From Hyalella azteca (Eukaryota > Arthropoda > Malacostraca > Amphipoda > Hyalellidae), in assembly GCF_000764305.2 (NCBI RefSeq), contig NW_025946912.1, positions 62,001-126,000 of the forward strand: a DNA stretch of 64,000 nt, written 5' to 3'. The notes below the pieces were generated by a model, which was not told the DNA's origin, did no database searches, and saw nothing but the letters and a program-made list of their open reading frames with translations. Positions 12,059 to 24,409 of this stretch are shown here, piece after piece (the stretch's first letter is position 1; each line of letters opens with the position of its first letter). A program made the translations under genes and the position numbers.

Positions 12059-13418
12059 AAGCAATACAAAACCATGGCTTAAACACTAATACTCTGCGCC
12101 TTCCAAACGAAATGAACAGCTTATCTTCACATCCATGTTGCTCAAATGTTATTAAAAACATAACTTCGTTTACAAGAAAATAAATCAATTTGGTGGATGG
12201 CAGACACTGAAAATCTGGTAAATATAATTCCGCACTTTTAGTCAAAAGTTTTCAGACGATGAAAAAATAATATTAAACTGATGCGAAAGAGTGAAAATTT
12301 TTCGTTATTGCTGTTGAAGATGGTGCGTTAATGATACGAAACAAAGAATATAAGAAAAGTTACAGCCAACTTTACTACTTTAGGACTGGCCAAAAAATGT
12401 TCTAACTACCGTAGAAATAAACATTACGAGGCCTCAAGCCTAATGCAGCAAACAGATAATAAAATAAAAAATAAAAAACCTTTAAAAATCATAAATACTT
12501 CTTACGTACTACGGAGATGAAAGTCAGACAAAAAAAAAAATCAGAAAAAGGCAGACTCTACAAATGGTCAATAATAGACTAACAAGAAATGTTTAGTTCC
12601 GCGTGTAACAGACATGTTCAAAAATGCTCTCTCTTAAGATGGTAAAATATATATATATTTCTAATGTATGCAAGTTACCCAGACGCTAATTAGATCAAAT
12701 ACTCGTTATTTCTGTTCCAGGGCTTCGGAGAGAAACACTTAAGTACCAACAGCATAAGTTCAATGAAGTATTTTCCCAATACCTGCGAGCCGCAACGCTT
12801 AAAAAAGTCTTTTAAGGCTCATTGAAAAATATCGAAAGAATAATGATTGTTGCAGCGTAAAAAACCATACAAAACTAAGTATCCTGGAAATATCCTGCCA
12901 GCTTCAAGTGACGCATCGAATGTCCGATTATCAAACTAAAAAATAGAAGACTCTGATGGAGCCTGTAACCTAAAAATAGCTGCTGAGAGCAAGACGGAAC
13001 AAACAGTGAGAACATATAAACAGCACCGTCCAGCAGAGTTCATGATGGACAACTAATAGATGGAATCGTACAGTAATAGTTGAGGTAAGCCTAAATAAAA
13101 ATATCCTTGAAATTACTCAAACAAGTAATTTCTAATGTCAATTTGTCAAGAACAAATACCTAGTTGCAGTCTAAACGATCGCCGTTGAACACAAAGATAC
13201 AACAACATAAAGGTCCATTGATATCATACAAAGAAAGTCTTTCATTATACTCCAAAGCACAAAATTTAATTTGATAGAACTGCTCTCTTCAGGGCAGGGG
13301 AGATGATCAGCCGATTATTTCAATCTAAATATTTAAACGCTCTCAAACTAATCCTGGGAATGATGAATCCAGTGATTTGAATTAAGTACTTCAGCTTCGG
13401 AAAACATCTTCGTCAGAG

Positions 13419-16400
13419 TTAGTTCTGAATATTTTCTTCAAGAAGGTCGTTCACCACATCGAGAATCTGAGATGCCCTGCAAAAAAATGTCACGGATGAC
13501 GTTAATCACAATTACTTAAACAAACAGCATAACAAGATTCAAACTTTATCGGTCAAGTCAGCTAAATTTTCTAATTGTTAAATAATTGCGTGTTTGCACA
13601 CAGAAAAGCGTAGATCCATTTAATGCTACTGTAAATATATCAAAGATACTCAATATAACCGAGGCTCAACTAATGCACCCACAAACTGGATACCTCGCAT
13701 ATGCTTGGTCGCGATATATACTAGCATATACACGTGATGGACGAGGGATAAACCCACATGGCGTATACTAAATAAAGTAAGAGCAGGAACACAAGCTAAG
13801 AACTCATTCGCGCTCCAGCAGTTTCAGCTTCATAAGTATTTTCATACTTCTTTATACACTTCACTGCCTCATTCAAGTTGTAATTCGAGGAAAATTTTTC
13901 CGATGATCCTTCTGGCCGACGAAGATCTATCGTCACTGTACACGACAGATCTATCGTGAATGTTTAAACGCTTAACCAACGTAGATTCAACCTAAGATGC
14001 CTGGCAGGCAGGATTTCACCTGGTGTTGACATCCTGCACGAAGGAGCCAAGCAAGTCACGCAGGAGTAGCAGTTGGCCGCGACGCAAGCTACCCGCTTGA
14101 CCGCGCGATGGCGGCAGCTCGAGTGCACCAAGCAGGTCGTCTCGTAGGGAACCATCGCACAACTCATCAGCAGCAGATCCGAACAAAACTCGACCGTCCA
14201 TCCGCTTTGGAGTCGCGTTCTCCTGAAATAATGAAAGTTAATAGAGACTAACTAAGCTTAACTTCACAATTTCAACAGTTTACTCTGGAAAGAATAATTA
14301 AAAATTTTAATACAAAATAAAGTATTAAAAATGAACTCGTGGGAAATCCTACAAAAGGTAACATCAAATACCCTGATATTATGATTTATGAGTGTTGCAC
14401 TTTCAACCGAATATTGACAAGGCGTCAATTTCCCTCACCTGATTAGTGTTAAGTCGGGTAACATCTGAATAAGCAGCCGTCGCTGGGGGATGAGCAACCA
14501 CGGGCGCTGGCTGGGCACACTCGAGACTCCAGCGACACCCACTTGAAGTCGATGGCGATATGGCCTTGTCGTGAAGCTGGTCCTCGTGTTCAGCTGAAGC
14601 AGGGGCGTTCTGCACCGACTTTCTCTTACTCGCAATCGATTCATAATTTTCTACTTTTTTATCAGAGTTATTGTCTAATGTCAATGGGTTTCCGGAGCAT
14701 GACGCATAGATAGATGAAGGTTCATTATTAAAATTAACTTTGGAACGACAACCAAGACCAGAAGATTGCTTAATCTCTACAGACTTGTTTTTATCATCAA
14801 CATTTTCCTGGCAGATGTCGTCAAACAGAATGGCCTCTGGAGGGATTTTTTCCGCATGAGGCAAAGCAGTTCGTATCTTGATCCTCGTCTTGCGAGTGGG
14901 TGATGCAGCAGAAGAGGTGTCAGAAGAATGAACATCAGGAATCATGCCATCAGAGACTTGTATCACGTCGTAGGTGCACGCATCAAATTTCACTTTTAAC
15001 TGACTGGGGTTCTGTATAGATGTAAAGGCTGCAACGCCGTCACATGAAGATTGGTCTTGGTTCTCGTTGGCAGCCAAATTCGGAGAGGCGCCGCAAGCAC
15101 CAGGTAAGAAGGCAACCTTTCGGTTGTTTCCTCCTTCTCGAACGTCATCGAGGTGAGTGCTCTCGAGCGGACCATTGCTGTTCCCGTTGCCTCGTGACAC
15201 ACCAATCGAGCTGATTTCTCCTGAGGCAATCAACGTTGATGGAGACACGGAGGACGGAGTGTTTGGAGGAACTTGAAGATGTCTCCGTCGAGCTGCCTCA
15301 GGATGGCCAATATTCTTAATTGGCGCATTATCTGGGCGCTGGACACTAGGTAAAACATTTTCAAGTAACTTTACCAACTTTTCGGCTTGAGGCAATTGCA
15401 CGCTGTCCTGAAAATCATCCGAGACCTTTGCAGCTGAATGTACTTTGATGATACTTTCATCAGTTATATCTGTATCTTTCAGATTCTCTTTGTTATTCTT
15501 ATCAGTTAAGTTTTTATTCACACCAAGTTCGTCAGAAATCACAAAGGGTTTTTGAACTGGAGAAATTTGTGGATCCCAAATAAGCTTTTCTTCCTCGCAT
15601 TCGAAAATTTTCAGCGACAAGTCAGCGGGACTGGGGCTGGCGTCCCGTAAAACTTCAATAGAAGATCTTTCTTGCAAGGTCTTGTCTGCCCAGCTTCTTT
15701 CGCTAGGCTGCGAGACTTCCATCAATTTATTCTTAGTCACCTCAGAGGAGTTATCAGTTAGCTTATCGGCAACAGGAAATGAACATTTGTAAGACTTGCC
15801 CATTTTCGCTGACCTTGGAGCATTCCTTTTAGGGACTTTCTCTGAATTTTCTTTTTCACATTCTTTCTTTGCAAGACGTGGATAGAAAGTTATTTCTTCT
15901 TCGGAAGTTGATGATACGGCATATAGAGATGAATTCTTACGGCGTTTGTTCACCTCCTGGCCTTGACGCGTCGGCCACTTTCGGAGCGTTTTATTCTCTT
16001 GGCGCGTCGAATCCTCACGACGCGACGGATTCTTACACCTCTTCTCGGAAAATCGTGTTCTCGGTCGGTTTAACTGTGACGCTTGACTCTCATTTCCACT
16101 TGAAGAATGTTTCTCTATTGTGGATTTACGGTGTATTTTTAGATAGCTTTTCCCAACGTATTTCTTAGAATAGAGGCTCATGTCCTTGCGTTTACCGCAA
16201 AACCAGCTCCGGCCGCTGGAAGAATCAACGTCGGAGAAGATAGAGGCGTGATGAGCCTCTCTGTCCCCCGCGGATAGACGAGTGTCATCCGAGTCGAAGA
16301 AAAGGCCCTTATTTTCAGAGAAATTTCCACTGTTACGCTTTTCAGATGCAAGCCGAGTAGATCGCCTTCCATGTGCCCTCCCTGTAGCAGAAAGATCGTC

Positions 16401-19400
16401 TAGTGGTTCAGGGGAAAACTTAACCTCATCGGCATCCCTCTTGAAAAATTTTTTCTTTCTCACACTTCTAGGCCGAGATGAAGGGGGAGATTTCACCGCG
16501 CTAAATGTTTGGGACGATTCATTGGCGACGAAGGCAGAACTGTTAGCGGTAGCCTGTGCTTTCACAATACCAGGTAATTCTTTGCGTGAGGTATGTATTT
16601 CATGCTTGCGACTGTGTTGCAACTCAGTTTCCTGTAAATTATGCGACGATTCTTCGTTTAGGCTGCTCCCGATGGGCGCTATGCCGCTCAACATGAGCGA
16701 TGCTTCAGAGCGGTGGTACACTTTATCAATACTGTCCACAGGCGGAATTTCTTCCAAAATTGAGGTGGAGGAGTCGAAGAGCTTTTTCTTGCAGCCACGA
16801 GATCTAGTGCTAGGCAGCGTCGTTAGCTTAAACGGCGCCTTCAGCTTTTCGGTAACCCCCTCAGCCCGTTTGTAATGGGCGGGTAGCTCATGCGTGGCTC
16901 GTTTAGCTTTTTTTCTACGTCCGCCACTGCTACTAGTGGCGTCACTGAATTTAAGGCTTGGCTTTTCAAATTTTCGTTTCTTGCGACGAACAATTGGAGA
17001 TTCGTAAATATGCACGTCGCTGTAAACGTCATGTAAACTTGAATCGCTTGAATAATTCGAGCCGAATAATTCGGTTGATTTTTTTGAAATTTCTATGGCG
17101 TCATTTAAGTCATGGTCAAGATTTTGCTCAAAAATATCTATGGGGTGAGAAAGAGACAAATGGACTTGTCGCACCGGGCTTGAATCACCAGCCACTGCGA
17201 CAGGAGCCGTGGACTTGGATTCGAGACTTTCTTCATTTTGGCGAACTCCAGTGTCGAGGTTAGTGATAGCTTTAGGCGAACAAAGAACTTCCGTCAGTCG
17301 ACTCAATTCCACATCCCTTTTAACGGAACTTGTTTCCAACACAGGAACAGACTTGTTTTCACATTCGGCATCAGCCATAGCGAATTCGTCAATTCTTTCC
17401 TGGAAGATCAAAGAGTCAGATAACTCACCTACGTCGCCTACATTATCCATTAAAGCGATGCCAGCATTAGAAATAATAGTTCGAGACTCAGCCATGCTCG
17501 CGTCAACAGACGGCAGTGCTTGCGCACTTTCTTGAGACAGTAGCCTTGCATTGATATCTTCTGAAATTTCCATGTTTTGTATTTTGGAACCAGCCTCCAC
17601 TTGACTTGTTTGCTTGGCGCTATTAATTTTGCAATTTGCTTCATTTGAAATTACTATTGCATTTTCCACGTTGGACATTTCGATCGGTTTAAGCTGATAT
17701 TCCGTAACAGATTTTTCCAGAAGCGATAACATCTGAGATGTGGACAAGATGGTGGCCGCCACTACAGGACTCCGCTCAGCCTCCTCAGTCTTGTCGTGGA
17801 CAGCTGGTGAAGGATAGCTAACATTAACCGGGTCAGTTATGGAGCAATTTTCAACAGGGCTCTGCAGTTTTGAGCAGTCGTGAGACACAAGGAGAGTGTC
17901 ATATACGATTGTGTTGCATGTAGCTCCAGTAAACGAATTAACTTCAGTATCCCTAATTACGATGGGGTCCTCAGCCTGAGAAGGCTGCACGACTGCAGGA
18001 CTAGACTCGAACTTTTTTGCTTGGTCTTCAATGGCCCTGGGTGATTCGAGAGGACGCAGTGCAACGTACGCAAGTAATATCTTCGGGTCAGTTGTCTCCG
18101 AGACGGATTTATCAACCTTCTTCGTGGCTTTGCTGTCATCACCAGGCGAAATATCCTTACTAACTCGTTTAAGTTCACATCTGTTTTCACGAGTATCATC
18201 GAGGCAGTTGGAAGCTTCGAGAGACGAGTCCCGAGGATGATTAGGAGTGCGCATACAGAACACGTCGGCATCGTACTTGCATTTCTTGGGCATCGGTTCA
18301 AATGTCAACTTTGAAGCTGGGAATTTATTCATGCTACGATTGTGATGCGATATAGTGGAATTAGCAGCCCCATTTTTAGCTTTTAAAGTCCTCTTAGACG
18401 AACGGGTGGTAATGTTCTCCAAAGATTTCTGAGGGGATGCTAACGGAGATTCCTTGTCTTTGATAATTTGTGGAGGAGTGAGACAGGTCTGGTTTTGGCC
18501 CACTGGTGATTCAGGGGATTCAGGGACCGACATTTCCCCACGATCATGACCACTGATGAGATCAGAAGCAGTTTGCTTATCTCCCGCACATTGAACAGAG
18601 ATATCAGGGCCAATGAGGACAGAATTCCCGTCTTCACACACTCTAACTGCGGGTGACAGAGCGCTTGATGCAGAAAGGCCTTCAGAGTTTTTTAATTCTG
18701 AATTATCCTCATCTAATGTTCCACAACCATCATGATTCTTGGCATCCGAGACCAGGAACACCGGAGCAGAGGACACATTCACTGTGTTCGTTGTGGCATT
18801 CTGATTCTCAGAAACACGTGGTTTTGTTGTTTTCACTTCGTTGTCGTTCGCATGCATCATTGGAATTGAACATGCAGAAATTATGTCCGATTCCACGTCC
18901 TCGCTGCGTGCTTTGGTTAATTTTCTCTTCAGAGAGAGTGTGCCTCTGCGTCCGGTCGGCACGAAAGATTGGCCACCAGCTTCAGGCACCGAGCTCGGCA
19001 CAATATCATCTTCGAAGCGTTGATCTACATCTGCAGCCCGTTGAGAATCAACAAGTTTTATATTGTCGTTCAGAAGAACATCATTGGAAGGTATTAGTCC
19101 TGGAACGTCCACTTGATTCTCGTGAAGTTGCTCGCTTTCTCTGCCGCAGTTTAGTTCCTTTTGGGAATAAGACGCAATTGGTAAGGCATGTCCAGGTCCT
19201 TCATGAGAAATTACGGTCTTCGGAAGATGAGAAGAGGTTGGCATGGACGAAGGATCATTAGAAACGCTCACGGCAATCTTGACTTGTTCAGGAGAGGAAG
19301 AGTCAGGGTAGATGGTTTTACTTGACCCTGATCCTCCACTGCTAATTAGGCGGCCGGAGTGTGAACGACAGGATGTGGTGCCAACCATACTCAATTTATC

Positions 19401-22400
19401 GAATGCAGCTAAATTTACATCAGTTGATTTGTAAGCAGAGCGAGGCGTGCAATTGATTCTTACTTCGCCAGATTCAACGTTCTTGGCGACAGCATCCTCT
19501 AACAACGCGTCAACAGGTGGAGTTTCGGGTATGATTTGCTGGTCAATTGAGGGACTGACACCATTGACTTCAGTTTGATTCTTACTCCGCTGAGAAGCTC
19601 CTGTTAGATCCACATGAGATAGCGAAGAAGGTTGTGTTGCTGAAAACGCGCGAGAAGATAGCGCTCCATTCTTGAGCGACGAAGGGACGAAATCATCAGA
19701 TTGCGTTTCGACAGGCGATAAGCTTGTTTTATCTGACAACAAAACGACTTATGTTAAAAATAAAAGATTTAGGAGAAGGCTTACATTAATTTGGATTTGA
19801 AGAAACAGTCTATTTGATGATCAACAACATAGGTAGCGATCAAGAACAACGTACAAAAAAGGATAAAAAAATACTATAACCAATAAAAATTGTAGGTAAG
19901 TTAAATTAGAAATAACATTATCAGCAGATGATACCGAGTTTTTAGTTCAATGCAAAGTTGCAAGATATTCACCAATGACGCGGCGACGCACGAGGTTGTT
20001 GCTGAGCGAAGCCTTGGCTTGATGAGAGGACGCCACTTGGGGGGGAGTAATCGTGCCAGTTATTTGTCCTGGAATGAGCGAAGATATTAATCATATAATC
20101 TGCGCACTTCTTCAAAACTTTCGAATAAATTTGAAATATTTATATTCTATTTATTGTGACGTCAAAAAAAGACACAAGTATACTTCTATGGCAAGACTAA
20201 AAAACCGAACTGAGGTCAGATGCATTCAACCATTCGTGATAGTAATAAGCGTGGAAATAAATAAACACAGACATACACTCACAGCTTGGTCACATCAGGT
20301 AGTAAAATTTAGCGCCAAACATTAAATTCAATAAACCGAAACCCAAAAAATTTAGTACTATCTGTATTTTGTGTAGAAAATCAGCGCAAATTATAATTCA
20401 TCATTGGTTAATCGACATGATCCGGAAAAGAAAAGACAACAATCAACACATTCACATTCCAAAAGCCAAATGTGCCAACAGTGAGTCGATCACAAGGCCA
20501 CTCTCAGGAAGAAGGGTTTTTTATCGAAAGCAAATCTGTAGCAAGCACAAGAACCTGTAAAACCAACTCACGTTTGTTTTGTCTATGGCCAGTAGCTGTA
20601 ATTGAAATTTTAAATTTTACTATGTAAATTTTTGTTCAAGTCATTCATTTGAACTCAACGGTTTTTCCTTCCGTTCAAATGTTGATGCAGCTACAACATA
20701 AAGGTAATTCACAATTGTGCAAATATTTCAAAAGCTCGCTAAATTGTGCACTGTGGTCGGCTGAAATCTACTTGCCTTGAAAAATAGGAGCTTCACGCTG
20801 TCGGCTAACTGAAGGTCGTTTTCTTGCACCGACAGAACTTCCTTTGCTCTTTGGGAGAGATAAAGTAATTAATTTTGGAGACACGTTTGAAATGAGAAAA
20901 ATTGGTTAATGAATTTGCTAGATCCTCACATAAATTGAGCAACAAAATAAATCTTATTTCGAAAAAAATTTTTAACACAAGATATGTCTCTAAAAATGAT
21001 AAATAAATATTAACAGAAATTAGTTTACAAATTAGCACATTCTTTTAATGAAACCAATACGTAACATTACTGTATAGTATATGAGAATCACTCGTATAAC
21101 TTGAATGTAATTACTCGTTGACGGCGGCTGAGTACAAGGCCGGGGCTGGAGTCCGCACGGTCGCTGGAGTTGCTGGTCTCGGTGCGGCTGGAGTGAGCGC
21201 GCATGCGGGACACTCTAGCAAAGCTGTGTGTCACTGAGACTTTGCCACGCGTCAGTGACGCCGGAGGTGTGGCGGCACTTGGAGTATGCACGCCTTTAGG
21301 CGTCATAAGCACTATCTGAAAAAAAAAATCAATCAAAGTAAATAAAGGAATTCAATACTTGGAAAAAATTTTTCATTAGAATAATTTAACTTATCTTAAT
21401 AGCTTTGGGCAGGTAAAGTAACCAAAGTAGCTACTGGTTTTCTCAAATGAGCTTGCTGGTATTAGATCCAAGGATGAGCAAACAATTATTACACTCATTG
21501 GGACAAGTCTCATAGTTTTCATTGCATTTTCATTCTTTCTGCAGTCACGAATATGTAGAGAATTCAAATGAGTAAGTTACCTGCAAGTTAGAACCAAAAA
21601 GTTTAGAAGCGACGGTGACCATATCAGGCAGTGGAGGCTCAAACACCAGACGGAAGACAGGATTTGGATCATGGATGTCTTCGGCTGAGTTGTCCTGGTG
21701 CACACACGTACGTCATGAGTACGAAGAAACAAGAGAAACAATGCCGAGGAAAGTGAACTTCAAAATTTTGATCAGGCAACCTAATTCTGAATTATACTAC
21801 CTAAAAGAGGAAAATCAGCTGTGAAACAAATGGTTGGATCTACCTAGATGTGGACCACTACACACCAGAGAACTGGCGCTCGGAGGTAAAGTTAAATATT
21901 CTCTTTGGAATGAGAAGAATTAACTTGAGACTCAACTTGATAAGATGAATGAACTTCGAACCAAATGCATGTGTCAGCCTATATGTGGACCACTACACAC
22001 CTGAGAAGTGACACTCGGAGGTGAAGAGAAATAGTCCCGGGCAGGCTTGCTCAGCATGAGGCACAGAGTATCAGAGTGAAGTGTGCGCTGCAAAGTGCCT
22101 CGCAGCACATCTGTAGTGTACACAATGACAGTTTCCCACACTCGATCGGGGGAGGGTTTCTCCGAGTCGGCGGTGTCACAGAGCACTGAGACGGACTCAC
22201 TACCCAGGTTGAAGTCCACCCACAATTGTTCATAGGAGGTGGCATTTGGTTTGACAATTTTGAGGCAGCCTAAAGTGACGCTTGTCGCCGCATACGTGTG
22301 CACAAGGCGGGAAGGTCCCAGAAAGTTGTTGAATGCGTTTAAAAAACGGCGACAGTCCTGCAATACCGATGCAAGTAAGTGCAGCACAAAATCAAACTAT

Positions 22401-24409
22401 TGCATTCTTATCAACTGCATACATGAGGTTAATCTAATAATTTATTAATTACTACAAAAAGTAAATTCATTATTGAGAATCGAAAAGAAAAACATGTTCT
22501 GAGCTTTAGTACATTACGTATATCCTTGCTCAACCACAATGGACTGCTTTGGACCTTATAAATAAGGTTGTCACAATTAACGGTCACATCGTCTGACAAA
22601 ATATACAAGGAACGCCTTAAAACTATGCAACAAGATACCATTCCAAATTCAAGATCAAAATGAGATTAAACAATACGAGGCCCGTGAAAGCACAAAAAAA
22701 CATTAAGAGATATACGCAGGAATTTCACACTACTAACATAAGCTGTAACATCAATAGATCTATTCAAAGATAGTTTAAACTTGCCGGATCAAAGTCTACA
22801 ATGCGTGTGAAGAGTGCTTGGAGAGTGCAGGGCAACTGAGGGAACCAACGAGTGACGTTGGCGCTGCGCTCACTACAGCCGCTCAGGCGGAAGATCGACT
22901 CTACCAAGCTCGTCTGGAAGTCGTAGTCGCCCACTTGCTCGAGAGTTGCAGGCAGCTTGTTGCTTTACAGTACAAAGAATTACAACGACATCTTGCAGCA
23001 AAAAAATGGTAATGCACGTCTGAATCACGGTTATCTTCAATGCAGAATAAGTGAATTACATAAATAAAACAATAAATAACTTCCACAATACAAATCACAT
23101 GAAACAAAAAGCAAAGGAAAAGAAAGCATTCTTGGACAACAAAAACTGTGAGATACTGCAAATGTGCTTACAAAGCATTTCTGTTAGAGCTTCGGAACAT
23201 GCCCCGCCCCCGGGATGAGCAGCGCTCTAGAAGGCCGTTGAGCGCCTTACATCGGATCAAGCGAAACAGATTACACAGAGATGGCGACAGGGCTGACTTG
23301 AAGAGACGAGGGCCCAGGCAAGTAAGCAAGTGGTCAGTCGAGCCAGGCAGAGTCTGCACCAATACCTGTGAAGTAACAGTAGTGAGAAATTCAAAAAAAT
23401 CCCCTATAATGTGCCGAACTCAAGTAGTGACCTCAATGGTGTCAATAAAGTAATATTTGTATATGAACACACACGAATTTATGATACAATCTATTGTGAA
23501 CTTAGCACTTGAAAAGCTTCTGAAAAGCTAACCAGACACACTTTTCTTCAGCCTTATTTTAAAAATGATTGTTCATCTCTCACAAAATAGCCCATGTTCA
23601 TGCATGCAAGTTGATCTTGGTCAGAATCAAATTATAAGCAATATATAATCAATGGAAACATCTCACCAAGTGCTGCTGATGCAGACTCTCCCAGAAATTG
23701 ACAACAATCTGAGTGTAGGGATGAGACAGAGGCTGTTCACCAGGCACATGTTTAACTTTCTCAGCCAGGTCCTGTAGTGTCATATAAGTCCGCAACAAAT
23801 GACTTTGTTCTTCATTCCCTAATTTTTCAACAGCATCCATCAAGATGTTAATGAGCATCAGGCCAGCATCCAGATCAGTTTCTTCCTTTGCCTATTGTTA
23901 AAACAGACAAAAATTTAAATTAAGAAATTAAGAAGAGATTCATTACAGCATATCATATAGTACTCATGAATACAATTTCATGACAGAATTATTATTTGCT
24001 CCTTGTTGTGGATCTATACATGTCATGAAAAATACTGAAAATCATTATTGCTCATGAGAAATTGACTATATAAATTAGATAGAGCAAAATGGTGCCTTTC
24101 TATAAGTTTGCAGGCCAAATTCAAGTAAATTCATTTATAAAATATGCAATTTTTTTGCATTTAAATCAAAAGCAGCCAGAGGAAGAGAAGAGAATTAGGT
24201 GAATAACAAACCAGCTCAGCAGCACTCAATAAGGCTCCCAGCATCTGTTGCGTCCATCCTTTGCTGATGAGTTTCATCAACTTCTTCAGGAGCTTCTTGC
24301 TGCTGAGAGGAGTGGCAGCTCCACCCTCACTGCTATCATCTGACACAATGTTGCTCATGTGTATACCTTGCAGATCTTGAGTTGCACCATAAACATTTGT
24401 ACAAGCCAT
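13419..24409 (-). CDS. SYCP2: SYCP2/SYCP2L-like synaptonemal complex axis protein, 12 exons, 2396 aa
   Basis: Exons in transcript order: 24212-24409, 23667-23891, 23172-23365, 22785-22962, 22001-22357, 21581-21694, 21115-21315, 20776-20848, 19973-20068, 14439-19732, 14020-14222, 13419-13476. All phases agree, and the start has a strong CACCATGG context. SYCP2 builds the meiotic chromosome axis with SYCP3 and recruits HORMA proteins. Residues about 40-265 form a helical ARM-like region: LISKGWTQQML, then GDYDFQTSLVESIFRLS. Residues about 266-420 match the PH-like part: DCRRFLNAFNNFLG and, at 311-320, WVDFNLGSES, nearly the human WIDFNLGSQS. Exons 7-10 are disordered and basic/Ser-rich, mostly in one 5.3-kb exon. 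The last exons give a predicted helix (LLLLRDLLGSF..ASQILDVVNDLLEENIQN), a likely short coiled coil. Introns after exons 4 and 8 have GC donors. The length exceeds human SYCP2 (about 1500). The family call is strong from the N-terminal module; function in this animal is inferred. Confidence 0.88.
20774..20775 (-). promoter_or_regulatory. GC splice donor after exon 8 of the SYCP2-like gene
   Basis: The exon/intron junction reads CAAG/GCAAGT in the gene's sense. Phase 1 at this junction matches the next exon (19973-20068) exactly, and no GT donor nearby keeps the frame. Confidence 0.7.
21847..21891. repeat. Decayed copy of the exon 5/intron 5 boundary of the SYCP2-like gene
   Basis: GTGGACCACTACACACC..GAGAA..CGCTCGGAGGT resembles 21985-22023, which spans the 3' end of exon 5 and its GTGTGTAG donor. 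The spacing is about 139 bp, so this looks like a local duplication inside the following intron. The copy retains a donor-like GTGTGT. Confidence 0.7.
22783..22784 (-). promoter_or_regulatory. GC splice donor after exon 4 of the SYCP2-like gene
   Basis: The junction reads GATCCG/GCAAGT. Splicing in phase 0 gives VDFDP-DCRRFLN, which aligns without a gap to the vertebrate SYCP2 sequence. The nearest GT, three bases on, would shift the frame. Confidence 0.8.

Noticed and set aside
13586..13771. Open frame on the plus strand within the last intron of the SYCP2-like gene
   Set aside because: No signal peptide, domain or splice support; opposite strand to a well-supported gene.
13964..14167. Cys-rich minus-strand frame (SCAMVPYETTCLVHSSC…)
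   Set aside because: Out-of-frame shadow of the exon at 14020-14222, whose own frame joins its neighbours in phase.
13419..24409. RIF1 as the identity of the long minus-strand gene
   Set aside because: First considered because of the KVxF motifs and long disordered exon, but the N-terminal exons match SYCP2 (WVDFNLGSES, DCRRFLN) and not RIF1 HEAT repeats.
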